From contig MEPP01000021.1 in the NCBI GenBank assembly GCA_001769855.1, positions 62,001 through 126,000 on the forward strand: DNA of 64,000 bases, in the 5' to 3' direction. The position numbers and the translations under genes are program-made. Shown piece after piece: positions 16,951-25,151 of this stretch. The notes below the pieces were generated by a model. That model was not told the origin of the DNA. It searched no databases and was given only the letters and a program-made list of their open reading frames with translations. Each line of letters starts with the position of its first letter. Position 1 is the stretch's first letter. This DNA is from Bdellovibrionales bacterium GWA2_49_15. Lineage in GTDB: Bacteria > Bdellovibrionota > Bacteriovoracia > Bacteriovoracales > Bacteriovoracaceae.

Positions 16951-17921
16951 TGGGAGATATGGGAAATCTGACGGAGAGTGAACGAACCACCGTATTAAGC
17001 GATGGAGCTATGGGGTTGTCTCTGCCAGCTGGCTGGCGTACCAGAGTAACAGCACTGCGGTCATTTAATTCGAAGGATAGCTGTCACGTCAAAAAGATTA
17101 CCTACGGGGCTGATTCCGATCAGCGCTCCAGCAGCATACAAGTTTTTTTTATTCATGATATTTTTGAGCACCATATGCGGTGGTATCCTCTTATCGAAAG
17201 CTTGGTGCAAGACTGGACCGAAAACTCGCAGCTAGTGTTGCATGATCTAAAAGGTCATGGCATGAGTACGGGCACGCGTGCTCATATCGAGGATTTCTCC
17301 ATCTATTGCAAGGACCTTGCGACACTTATCAATCTGTGCAAAGAATCACGCAATGAAAAGTGCAGAGTAATCTTGATTGGCCAGGGGATGGGTGCGCTCG
17401 TCATTCTTAAGGCCATAGAGCAATATCGACATCTCATTGATGCTCACATTGGTGGGCTCATCTTGATTAATCCATCGTTCAAGCTTTCGTTCCAGATTCC
17501 TTATTCCCTGCGAGGGGCTTATCGGAACTTTTTGTCCGTACTCTCGAAAGTTAGGCTTGCGAGGCCGTTTTCCGGGCATGATTTATTTTCCATAACGACT
17601 GATGCGGAAGACTATAATGCCGATCCTTTGATCCCCAAATTTTTATCCTTGGGGTTGATGGCCCAACTTTTAAAGAGCACTAAAGAAATGCGGCAATTTT
17701 CTTATTTTGTCGATGTGCCTTCGCTTTTTCTTTGTGGTAAAAGCGGACCACTTTTTGATCCGGATTCCGCTTTTCTCTTTCATAAGGGAATTCCGAACAC
17801 GGACTCTCTTTATTTGCAATATCCGGAAGAGAAACATGAGCTTTTATACGGGGAAAAAAAGCAGGAAATTATTATGACGATAAAAAATTGGATTCAGAAA
17901 ATTGCCGATGCTGTGATTTAA
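16947..17921 (+). CDS. Alpha/beta-hydrolase (lysophospholipase-like) without the nucleophile serine
   Basis: The 324-residue protein follows the Hydrolase_4/monoglyceride-lipase pattern: IHDIFEHHMRWYPLIESL, DLKGHGMSTGTRAHIEDF, then the elbow strand VILIGQGMGALVIL, and at the end YPEEKHELLYGE. The elbow should read G-x-S-x-G. Here it is GQGMG (145-149), so glycine sits where the nucleophile serine should be (codon GGG). The usual Asp position also reads GKSGPLFD (264-271), with glycine where aspartate is expected. Only the His (H297) remains. It is probably a pseudo-enzyme with a binding or regulatory role. It overlaps the PilZ gene by 4 bases, so the two are co-translated. Confidence 0.8.
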   Translation: MMGDMGNLTESERTTVLSDGAMGLSLPAGWRTRVTALRSFNSKDSCHVKKITYGADSDQRSSSIQVFFIHDIFEHHMRWYPLIESLVQDWTENSQLVLHDLKGHGMSTGTRAHIEDFSIYCKDLATLINLCKESRNEKCRVILIGQGMGALVILKAIEQYRHLIDAHIGGLILINPSFKLSFQIPYSLRGAYRNFLSVLSKVRLARPFSGHDLFSITTDAEDYNADPLIPKFLSLGLMAQLLKSTKEMRQFSYFVDVPSLFLCGKSGPLFDPDSAFLFHKGIPNTDSLYLQYPEEKHELLYGEKKQEIIMTIKNWIQKIADAVI

Positions 17922-17933
17922 TTAGGGGAAGAT

Positions 17934-18461
17934 GTGAATACATTATTTAAGTTTTTGGCCATGATCTTATGTGTGTTGGCGTCGTGCTCACACACAACTG
18001 CAAATATGTCTAAGTATGGAAGCTTTGCCCTTCAAGGCGGCATCGTTGGTGGGCGAGAGATTAAGGATAACCTGGCATTTAAGCAAACTTCTCTTTATCA
18101 GGAGCTTAATTTACTCATGGATATTATGTCCTTGCGTCTTAATGACATCGCGGGATTTCAGGGATGGATGAGTGAAGAGGAAAAAAAACAAGTCCAGGCC
18201 TGCTCGAATCCCGTGCTGCTTCTGGTTTATACCTTAGATGAAACTCGTTTGCGACAATCTCTGGTTACAACGCAGATGCAGGACTTGGGATTTAAAATAA
18301 TTGGGTTTTCACATTTTCGCGAAAATCTGGTCATGCATCCCGGGTATGTGGAAAATTCTTTAAAAATGTACAAAAGCTATGCCTTTTGTGGTCCAAAAAC
18401 AATTCCGAGTCCGCTGGTTTTAACTTTTCCGGGATTTGAACCAGTTGAAATCAGGTTGTAA
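17934..18461 (+). CDS. Predicted lipoprotein, function unknown
   Basis: The 175-residue product starts with GTG, preceded by AGGGGAAGAT. The signal peptide NTLFKFLAMILCVLASCS has the lipobox LASC (Cys about 18). The mature part is helical at first (SLYQELNLLMDIMSLRLNDI), then strand-rich (PVLLLVYTLDETRLRQSL, YKSYAFCGPKTIPSPLVLTFPGFEPVEIRL shown here only in part as a guide). It follows the hydrolase-like gene by 12 bases and is therefore likely in the same operon. No family recognised. Confidence 0.65.
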   Translation: MNTLFKFLAMILCVLASCSHTTANMSKYGSFALQGGIVGGREIKDNLAFKQTSLYQELNLLMDIMSLRLNDIAGFQGWMSEEEKKQVQACSNPVLLLVYTLDETRLRQSLVTTQMQDLGFKIIGFSHFRENLVMHPGYVENSLKMYKSYAFCGPKTIPSPLVLTFPGFEPVEIRL

Positions 18462-18463
18462 AC

Positions 18464-18477
18464 ATAAGTCGACTTAT
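18464..18477. promoter_or_regulatory. Perfect 14-bp palindrome before the kinase gene
   Basis: ATAAGTCGACTTAT is a perfect palindrome starting 2 bases after the lipoprotein stop and 67 bases before the kinase start. With no loop it is more likely an operator-type protein site than a terminator. Confidence 0.35.
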
Positions 18478-18543
18478 TTCCTAAATTTTCCATAAAGTTT
18501 TGTGTCACACTGGCCGAAAAGATTGTCTAGGAGGACCTGTCTT

Positions 18544-20589
18544 ATGGCCGACGGCCAAACAAAAATCGAAAGATTTGGCAGATATTTGATTCTCGATCAT
18601 TTTGTCGATGGCGGAATGGCGAAAATTTGTCGTGCTCGCTACTTAGGTGAACAGGCAGACAAGATTGTCGCGATCAAGATGGTTCAGGCCCAATTTTCGC
18701 AGGATGTGGCATTTAAAACCATGTTCATGGACGAAATCAAGGTCACTTTCGGGTTACTCCACCCTAATATCGTACAAACCTATGATTACGGTAACCACAA
18801 CGGTCAGCTGTATGTTGCCATGGAATATTGCGATGGCCGCAATCTCAAAGAATATTTGGATAAGCTCCGGGATAGAAAGTTTGTTTTCCCGGTGGAAATT
18901 TCCGTTTATATAATCACTCAAGTATGTCAGGCGCTCCATTATGCCCACACCCTGACGGATAAGATGACGGGTAAGGAATTCAGCATCATTCATCGTGATA
19001 TTTCGCCCCATAATATTATGCTGACCTTTGACGGATCAGTGAAGGTTATTGATTTTGGCATTGCAAAGGCGACAACAAACACCGAAGCCACTCAGGCAGG
19101 AACCATCAAAGGTAAATTATCCTATCTCGCACCAGAGTATCTGGAAGGTAAGGAACTCGACGCTCGTTATGATGAGTTTGCCGTTGGAATCACGCTTTGG
19201 GAAATGCTCTGTTCTCGGAAAATGTTTAAGGCGCAAAACGATCTGGCGGTTTTAAAGAAGATCCAAGACTGCATTATTGATCCACCGTCTAAAATTAATC
19301 CCAATGTACCCAAAGAGTTGGATGAAATTGTCTTAAAGGCGTTATCGAAAGACAGAAATAAGCGTTATGAAAATATGGATCAGATGAATCGCGCGCTTAT
19401 GAAGTTTTTATATTCGCATTATCCCGATTTCAACGCCACTGACCTTTCATATTTTGCAAAAGAACTTTTTAAAGAAGAAATCAAAAAAGATCGCGAGAAG
19501 TTGTTTGAGTTTGGCAAAATTGATCTTAAACCTTTTCTTGATGATCTTAGACGAGAGCAGGCAGGCGGAACAGATTCGGCCACTAATCACGCCGAAGCAA
19601 AAGCGGCTGCCGCCGCGCGCGATCATGTCTTGGATTTTGGATTTGCTCAAGGCCAAAGTGGGGCAACTAAAACGACCCCTGCTGGAACGAGAGTCGTTGC
19701 AAAAGACGAGCTGATGAAGCGGACAGGTCAAACCAGACAAGTGAAGGTGGCCGAGATTGACAAGAAGAGTGAGCTACAGCTCGGGCAAGCCGTTGTAAAG
19801 AAAAAAGTCGTATCGAAATCTTCTCGCACTGCAGACGGTGGCAAGGGAGGAACGACAGTTGGGCAGATCCGCACTCGAACTGGAGCTGTACAGAAGGACG
19901 AATCCAAATTTAATATGAAGAGCCTGGCCATGATCGCAGTTGGTGTCGTGGCCATTTTAACTGTTGGATATTTTAAATTTGGAGATCAGTTTTTGTCTCC
20001 CAAAGTTTCAAAAGAGGAGAGTCGTCGGCCCTCATCGCAAGAGGGAACTGCTCAGACGGTAGAAAAGGCTGACCAATCTGGGAGTGATGAGTATCGGATA
20101 GTCATCAGCAATTTTGAAAAATATGAACAGAAGGCCTTTGTAAACGGACAAGAGGTAGAAGTCTCTATCTTAGGTGAGATCAAACTTAGTACTCCAGGAG
20201 AGTATGTCTTGCGAGTACAGACCAAGGGCCAAGAACATTTTGTGAGGAAAGTTAGTGTCGATGCCAATAATTCATCGGTCAAAATTAAAAAACCCGATAT
20301 GCCCTACGCGGTATTTGGCTACCTCATGAACTCTCGTACATGTGTCAGTGGAAAGCTCTTTCTTACACTTTTTGGCGAGGAAAGGGTCGAGCGACTACCG
20401 ATCAGTAAGGGCGGAATCCAACTGCCTATTAGAATCGGGCCAGCCGGAGAACCCGTATCCACCGACTATAGTGTCTTTTATCAGAAAGATGGTGAAGATA
20501 TTCAGCGCAAGCTCACCTTTGCCATCAAATTCGAGAATGATTCTATTGATCTTTGCAATGTGCTCCACCGTCAATCAGAGACTGAATAA
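18544..20589 (+). CDS. Eukaryotic-type Ser/Thr protein kinase, membrane-anchored
   Basis: The 681-residue kinase starts at the ATG at 18544 behind an ideal AGGAGG. The kinase domain (about 12-290) has a glycine loop HFVDGGMAKICRA, the catalytic lysine in IVAIKMV (K45), HRDISPHNIM (150-159), KVIDFGIAKA (DFG, D170) and LAPEYLEG. All core residues are present, so it should be active; the HRDxSPxN form is common in bacterial kinases. After an Ala-rich and Lys-rich linker there is one transmembrane helix (about 458-478). The periplasmic part has a PEGA-like repeat (VISNFEKYEQKAFVNGQEV and LSTPGEYVLRV). It could sense an envelope signal and phosphorylate cytoplasmic FHA proteins. It lies downstream of the PilZ gene cluster. 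Confidence 0.92.
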   Translation: MADGQTKIERFGRYLILDHFVDGGMAKICRARYLGEQADKIVAIKMVQAQFSQDVAFKTMFMDEIKVTFGLLHPNIVQTYDYGNHNGQLYVAMEYCDGRNLKEYLDKLRDRKFVFPVEISVYIITQVCQALHYAHTLTDKMTGKEFSIIHRDISPHNIMLTFDGSVKVIDFGIAKATTNTEATQAGTIKGKLSYLAPEYLEGKELDARYDEFAVGITLWEMLCSRKMFKAQNDLAVLKKIQDCIIDPPSKINPNVPKELDEIVLKALSKDRNKRYENMDQMNRALMKFLYSHYPDFNATDLSYFAKELFKEEIKKDREKLFEFGKIDLKPFLDDLRREQAGGTDSATNHAEAKAAAAARDHVLDFGFAQGQSGATKTTPAGTRVVAKDELMKRTGQTRQVKVAEIDKKSELQLGQAVVKKKVVSKSSRTADGGKGGTTVGQIRTRTGAVQKDESKFNMKSLAMIAVGVVAILTVGYFKFGDQFLSPKVSKEESRRPSSQEGTAQTVEKADQSGSDEYRIVISNFEKYEQKAFVNGQEVEVSILGEIKLSTPGEYVLRVQTKGQEHFVRKVSVDANNSSVKIKKPDMPYAVFGYLMNSRTCVSGKLFLTLFGEERVERLPISKGGIQLPIRIGPAGEPVSTDYSVFYQKDGEDIQRKLTFAIKFENDSIDLCNVLHRQSETE

Positions 20590-20593
20590 ATTT

Positions 20594-21850
20594 CTATTGA
20601 AATTCGTAGTAAAGCAAGGCGGCATTTGCCAAGAACATCCCACCCGTAATGGTATAGCAGATAAAATTATAGATCGGACCATTTGAGTGATCGCCCATGA
20701 CATCAGGGTCGCTGCAAAGATTGGTGATGTAGAGGAGAATGAAGGGTATCAAAATGCCGTTAATCACCTGTGACCAGATCAGGATTTTAAACAGACTGAT
20801 GTGAGGGATTAAAGTAACTCCCGCTGCTATAATTATTAGAAAGGTAAAGATGGTGAAAAAATTTGGGGCCTCTTTAAAGGATTTATCAACTCCCGATTCC
20901 CAGCCCATACCTTCGCAAACATAATAACTTGCCGCCATCGGAAGAAGTGCTGCGGCAAAAAAAGAGGCGTTAAAGAGACCGATGGCAAAGAGAACTGATG
21001 AATATTTTCCGGCCAGAGGAGCGAGAGAAATGGCGGCATCTTTGGCGCTTGAAATTGAGATATTATTTTTGAATAAGGTCTCCGCACAGCAAATGATAAT
21101 GAAAAGTGTGACGATGGACATTGTGATGCAGCCAATAACTACGTCGAGACGAGCATAATTTAAATGTTTAACATCGGTGCCTTTCTCCACGACGGCGGCT
21201 TGAACATAAAACTGCATCCATGGGGCGATAGAGGTTCCGATCAGTCCAATGATGAGTGGCATATCTGATTTCGTTAACTCTGAAAGGTTTGGAGTGAATA
21301 ATGATTTCCCAATAATGTCCCATTCCGGACCAATAATAAAACCCGAGATGATATAGCTGACGTAGACAAAGCATCCAAGAATAAAAATTCTCTCTACCAT
21401 CTTATAATTTCCCTTGATGACCAAGGGCCAAACAATCAGGGCACAGAGGGGGACGGCAATATATCTGGAAAGACCAAAAATTTCGCTGGCAGAGGCAAGA
21501 CCCGCAAATTCAGCCGTGATATTTCCCAAATCGGCCATCAGGCACAATCCAAGTGTGTAGAAGGTTACCTTTAAACCATATTTTTCTCGGATGAGATCGG
21601 CCAAGCCTTTGCCGGTGACAATGGCCAGTCGAGTCCCCATCTCCTGGATGAAAATGAGGGCAATGGTTATGGGAATGAGAAGCCAGAGAAGACGATAGCC
21701 GGTGTGGGCCCCCGCAATGGAGTAAGTTGCGATGCCCCCGGCATCATTATCAATGTTGGCCGTAATCAGGCCAGGACCGATAACGCTGAGGAGTAGCAAG
21801 ATACGTCTCAAGGTAAGTTTGAATGTGGTTTCTTTGGATTTTACTTCCAT
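20594..21850 (-). CDS. NRAMP-superfamily divalent metal transporter with altered metal motifs
   Basis: The 418-residue protein has about 11 membrane helices and matches the NRAMP fold from its first helix, LSVIGPGLITANIDNDAGG. Classical NRAMPs have DPGN in helix 1 and MPHN in helix 6. Here helix 1 reads DNDAGG and helix 6 reads GTSIAPWMQFYV, so the methionine and histidine are lost and the Pro is shifted in context. Loss of the methionine favours hard ions such as Mg2+ over Mn2+ or Fe2+, as in the NRAMP-related Mg transporters. It begins 2 bases after the stop of a gene for a free MgtE-type Mg sensor, without its own Shine-Dalgarno sequence, so it is probably translationally coupled to it. 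Confidence 0.88.
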   Translation of the reverse strand: MEVKSKETTFKLTLRRILLLLSVIGPGLITANIDNDAGGIATYSIAGAHTGYRLLWLLIPITIALIFIQEMGTRLAIVTGKGLADLIREKYGLKVTFYTLGLCLMADLGNITAEFAGLASASEIFGLSRYIAVPLCALIVWPLVIKGNYKMVERIFILGCFVYVSYIISGFIIGPEWDIIGKSLFTPNLSELTKSDMPLIIGLIGTSIAPWMQFYVQAAVVEKGTDVKHLNYARLDVVIGCITMSIVTLFIIICCAETLFKNNISISSAKDAAISLAPLAGKYSSVLFAIGLFNASFFAAALLPMAASYYVCEGMGWESGVDKSFKEAPNFFTIFTFLIIIAAGVTLIPHISLFKILIWSQVINGILIPFILLYITNLCSDPDVMGDHSNGPIYNFICYTITGGMFLANAALLYYEFQ

Positions 21851-21852
21851 TT

Positions 21853-23241
21853 TTATTTTTCGTCTAGCAGCCAGGGGAGGACGTCGTCAACAGAGATAAT
21901 TCCCATGAGTATTTGCTTTTGGTCTACGATGGGGACGGTGATTAAATTATATTTACTCATATGTTTGGCCACGTCCCGCCAAGGAGTCGTGGGATGTAAA
22001 TATTTTAAATCATTTTTGTTCATCACCTCACCGATCTCGATGTCCTCGGTTTGGATAAGTAGCTTGGAGAGTGAAGTGGATCCAATCAGTCGACCTTGGG
22101 AATCAATGACAAAGATATCATAGACTGTTTCAAGGTCTTGATGGTGCTCTTGAATCGTTTTAAGAATGTGGGATTTTTTATGTTGAGGGCCGAATTGAAA
22201 AATCTCTGTGGACATGAGTCCGCCGGCGACATCCTGGTCGTATTCAAGGAGCTCTTGAATTTCTTCCTGAGTTTGGTTGTCCTCAATATTGGCAATAATC
22301 TCATTGGCCTGCTCGTGCTCCATTTCTGAGAGCACATCCACGGCCTCATCAACTCCCATATTTTCGATGATTTTTGCGACTTCTTCCGGGTCTTCATTTT
22401 TAAGCAGCTCGATTTGCAGGTCAGATTCGACCTCGCTCAAAGTTGCAGCAGCGAGCTCAGGGGACAGGTTGCTGAATAAAGTTTCGCGGGAATAATTATC
22501 TAAGTCCTCCAAGATATCGGCCAAATCTGCAGGGTGCAAATTCTGGATTTCCTCATTTTTTAACCCAAGTCTCACATGTCCATAGATAGATTTTGAGGGA
22601 ATAGCATGAACAAATTTCCAATTAATGAGCGCTTCTTTTTTCAAATAAAGAGAGTTGGGATGGCACACCTTTAACACCTGATCAACTAGCTTTTCATAGC
22701 CAATACGTCGAATCATACTACGCATTCCAATGGCTGCATGGGTAATGCGAAGTTGATTTCCGGCCTTTACAAATTCAATGTCATTAACCCGGACGACTTT
22801 TTTCCCCGAGGTATCCACAATCTGACGGTCGAGGATTACCTTCCCCAAAGGTGGGTATTCCACCATGGTATCCTCCCTGCCTTGAGTGGTTGCAGGTGTG
22901 GCGGGATTTTCGTTTGCACTTCGGTTGAACTGGTCGGCGACCTGACTGTGCAACAGGCGGCGTGCCGTAATTCGAGGGAGGGTGCGACTACGCCCTAGGG
23001 TGAAATCTGCTTTGACCACAATTTTCTTAAGGGAAAATTGCACAATATCAGACCAGTGGACATAAAAGAATTGATCATTCTTCTTGAACTGTACGGCCAA
23101 AACGGGGGGGTACATTTCTTCAAAATCGACAAAGAGATCAGAGACTTTGCCGACGAGTAGGTCTTCATTGCTGAAGACCTTAATTCCAATCAGGCTGGAA
23201 AAATGGATGTTAATGTCGGAAAGATTCTCGAAAATATTCAC
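21853..23241 (-). CDS. Soluble MgtE-like Mg sensor: PRC-barrel-like, MgtE_N and CBS pair, no channel domain
   Basis: The 462-residue protein starts with a PRC-barrel-like part (about 10-75: IGIKVFSNEDLLVGKVSDLFVDF), has a short linker, an MgtE N-terminal superhelix (about 230-340: LHPADLADILEDLD, LSPELAAATLSEVE, MGVDEAVDVLSEM, EYDQDVAGGLMSTE) and two CBS motifs (about 345-460, ending VPIVDQKQILMGIISVDDVLPWL). In MgtE these cytoplasmic domains sense Mg2+ and gate the channel. Here the protein stops after the CBS pair, with no transmembrane domain at all. The transporter encoded 2 bases downstream is an NRAMP. It overlaps the PPSR gene upstream by 4 bases. Confidence 0.85.
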   Translation of the reverse strand: MNIFENLSDINIHFSSLIGIKVFSNEDLLVGKVSDLFVDFEEMYPPVLAVQFKKNDQFFYVHWSDIVQFSLKKIVVKADFTLGRSRTLPRITARRLLHSQVADQFNRSANENPATPATTQGREDTMVEYPPLGKVILDRQIVDTSGKKVVRVNDIEFVKAGNQLRITHAAIGMRSMIRRIGYEKLVDQVLKVCHPNSLYLKKEALINWKFVHAIPSKSIYGHVRLGLKNEEIQNLHPADLADILEDLDNYSRETLFSNLSPELAAATLSEVESDLQIELLKNEDPEEVAKIIENMGVDEAVDVLSEMEHEQANEIIANIEDNQTQEEIQELLEYDQDVAGGLMSTEIFQFGPQHKKSHILKTIQEHHQDLETVYDIFVIDSQGRLIGSTSLSKLLIQTEDIEIGEVMNKNDLKYLHPTTPWRDVAKHMSKYNLITVPIVDQKQILMGIISVDDVLPWLLDEK

Positions 23242-24104
23242 TCAGTTTCACCACTTTCTTCGGTGCTTTTCTGTTTAAAGATATTATTTTTCCGCATATT
23301 GAGCAGCTTGAGAATGTCGGCGGCGACTTCTTCGAGGGCCTTGTCAGTAACATTGAAAACGGGCCAGCGCTTGTTTTCTTTGAAGATATTATTGGCCCAT
23401 TCTAGCTCTTCCATGACTTTTGATTGGGTTGCATAATCTCCGGCGTGATCTTGCGCGCCCAGGCGAGAGAGGCGATTTCGTCGAATTTCTAGCAGAGCTT
23501 CAGGATCAATGGTGAGACCTATTATTTTTCGCTGATCTACTAAAAATAGATTTTTGGGTAGCGCGGTTCCTTGGACGAGGGGAACATTAACGACCTTCAG
23601 GCCATTCATGGACAGAAAGAGTGAAAGCGGTGTTTTAGAAGTTCTGGAAATTCCCACTAAGATGACATCGGCCAGATGGAGAGAGTCAGGATTTCGGCCA
23701 TCATCATGGTTCAGGGTGAATTCCATAGCGGCAACACGGCCAAAATATTCATCATTAACAGCATGGAGGAGACCTGGTTCGGCCTTGGGTTCCTGCTCAA
23801 AATAATTGGAAAATGCGGTTAACGCCGGCCCAATCATATCCAGGGCCCTAACATGCTTGGTTCTTGCCAGATCGCTAATGTACTCTCTTAAATCCGGGGT
23901 AACGATTGTATGTACAATCATGTCATGATGGATGGCGGCTTCGGTGAAAATAGCATCAATCTGTTCGCGGGTACGGACATTTTTATATCGTGTGAAATAA
24001 ACATCTTTGTCGGAGAATTGTTTCATGGCGGCACGACTCAGGGCCGTCGCAGTCTCTCCTGTGCCATCTGAAATGATTATAATTTTAAGTTTGCTTGGTG
24101 CCAT
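23238..24104 (-). CDS. PPDK/PEP-synthase regulatory protein (PPSR family, DUF299)
   Basis: The 288-residue bifunctional kinase/phosphorylase uses ADP to inactivate, and Pi to reactivate, pyruvate phosphate dikinase or PEP synthase. Typical family segments are IIIISDGTGETATALSRAA at the N-terminus, the P-loop-like VGISRTSKTPLSLFLSMNGLKVVNVPLV (given in outline) and GLTIDPEALLEIRRNRL, plus TIVTPDLREYI. The length matches the family (about 270-290). Neither ppdK nor ppsA is in the window. The stop overlaps the start of the MgtE-like sensor gene, giving an operon PPSR-Mg sensor-NRAMP. PPSR and its targets use Mg-nucleotides, so the link with Mg homeostasis is plausible but is inference. Confidence 0.9.
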   Translation of the reverse strand: MAPSKLKIIIISDGTGETATALSRAAMKQFSDKDVYFTRYKNVRTREQIDAIFTEAAIHHDMIVHTIVTPDLREYISDLARTKHVRALDMIGPALTAFSNYFEQEPKAEPGLLHAVNDEYFGRVAAMEFTLNHDDGRNPDSLHLADVILVGISRTSKTPLSLFLSMNGLKVVNVPLVQGTALPKNLFLVDQRKIIGLTIDPEALLEIRRNRLSRLGAQDHAGDYATQSKVMEELEWANNIFKENKRWPVFNVTDKALEEVAADILKLLNMRKNNIFKQKSTEESGETE

Positions 24105-24149
24105 AGGGTCTCTTCACTCCCAAATGAGGTGTCTTTAAGAGAATATATC

Positions 24150-25151
24150 CTAGGCCTGCATAAAATCATAGAGAGTTTTTAAAATAGTCGGGGAATCAAC
24201 TAACGGGTGAACCGTTATTTTTGGGGTAATTCTTTTAAAGAATGTCCTCTGAGTTTTGGCAAGCTGGCGGGTGGAAATGAAGATTTGCTCAATCAGGTCA
24301 TCAAGGTCTCTGATTTCGCCTCGCAGGTAGGCCAAAGCTTCCTTATATCCTACGCTTTGCAAGGGTCTCTCTTCTCCCGAGTAACCATTTCCCAAAAGGT
24401 TCTGTAACTCTGCCACCATACCTTGCTCGATCATAGATCGAGAGCGCTGTTTTAAGATTTTCCAATGTTCTTCCTTTGGAATATCAAAGTAAAAATGCAA
24501 TAAATCTTTTTCAGGAAACTGGTTGCGGGAAAAATCATAAGGATCAATTTCTTGAAATTCGCTATGTTCGGCCGAAATTGGTTTTTCCGTTGCAATATTA
24601 TACTCGACGGCCCGTCTCAGACGATAATGGTCATTGACATGTAACCGTTTGAGAGACTCAGGATCAAAAATCTTTAAATAATCCAGGTAGGGGGCGATTC
24701 CTTGCTGCTCATACACCTTTTGCAGCGAAGCTTTCATTTCTGCTGAAAGACGGTCACTTCGAAACATCCCTTTCATCAAGGCCCTGATATAGAAAGGGCT
24801 TCCTCCCACGAGAATGATGCATTTCCCTTGGTCTGAAAGTTGGGCCATGATTTCTTTGGCCTGCTGGCAGAAGGCAAAGGCATTCATCTCATTATTGATG
24901 GAGGCAATATCCACCATGAAATGTTCAATTTTTTGCCTCATTCTGATGTCGGGCTTTGCCGTTCCAATGCTGAGTTCGCGATAAAAACACATGCTGTCGA
25001 AGTTGATAATCCCACATTCCTGGCCCCGCTCCCGGACGATGGTACCAAGCTTAACCGCCCATTCACTTTTTCCGGTTCCTGTGGGGCCGGTAATAAGGAT
25101 AATTTTTTCGTTTTTACTTTTTTTCAAATACCCCTCGCAAAAAAGTTTCAT
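24150..25151 (-). CDS. miaA: tRNA dimethylallyltransferase
   Basis: The 333-residue enzyme adds dimethylallyl to A37 of tRNAs reading UNN codons. It shows the P-loop IILITGPTGTGKSEWAVKLG, IINFDSMCFYRELSIGTAKP, VGGSPFYIRALMKGMF, the HPxDxxR-like element at HVNDHYRLRRAVEYN, and QSVGYKEALAYLRGEI near the end. The ATG at 25151 lies inside mutL and gives a 38-base overlap; a TTG at 25127 directly after GAGGGG is an alternative start that removes eight residues. The gene follows mutL, and miaA next to mutL is a very common order. Confidence 0.93.
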   Translation of the reverse strand: MKLFCEGYLKKSKNEKIILITGPTGTGKSEWAVKLGTIVRERGQECGIINFDSMCFYRELSIGTAKPDIRMRQKIEHFMVDIASINNEMNAFAFCQQAKEIMAQLSDQGKCIILVGGSPFYIRALMKGMFRSDRLSAEMKASLQKVYEQQGIAPYLDYLKIFDPESLKRLHVNDHYRLRRAVEYNIATEKPISAEHSEFQEIDPYDFSRNQFPEKDLLHFYFDIPKEEHWKILKQRSRSMIEQGMVAELQNLLGNGYSGEERPLQSVGYKEALAYLRGEIRDLDDLIEQIFISTRQLAKTQRTFFKRITPKITVHPLVDSPTILKTLYDFMQA

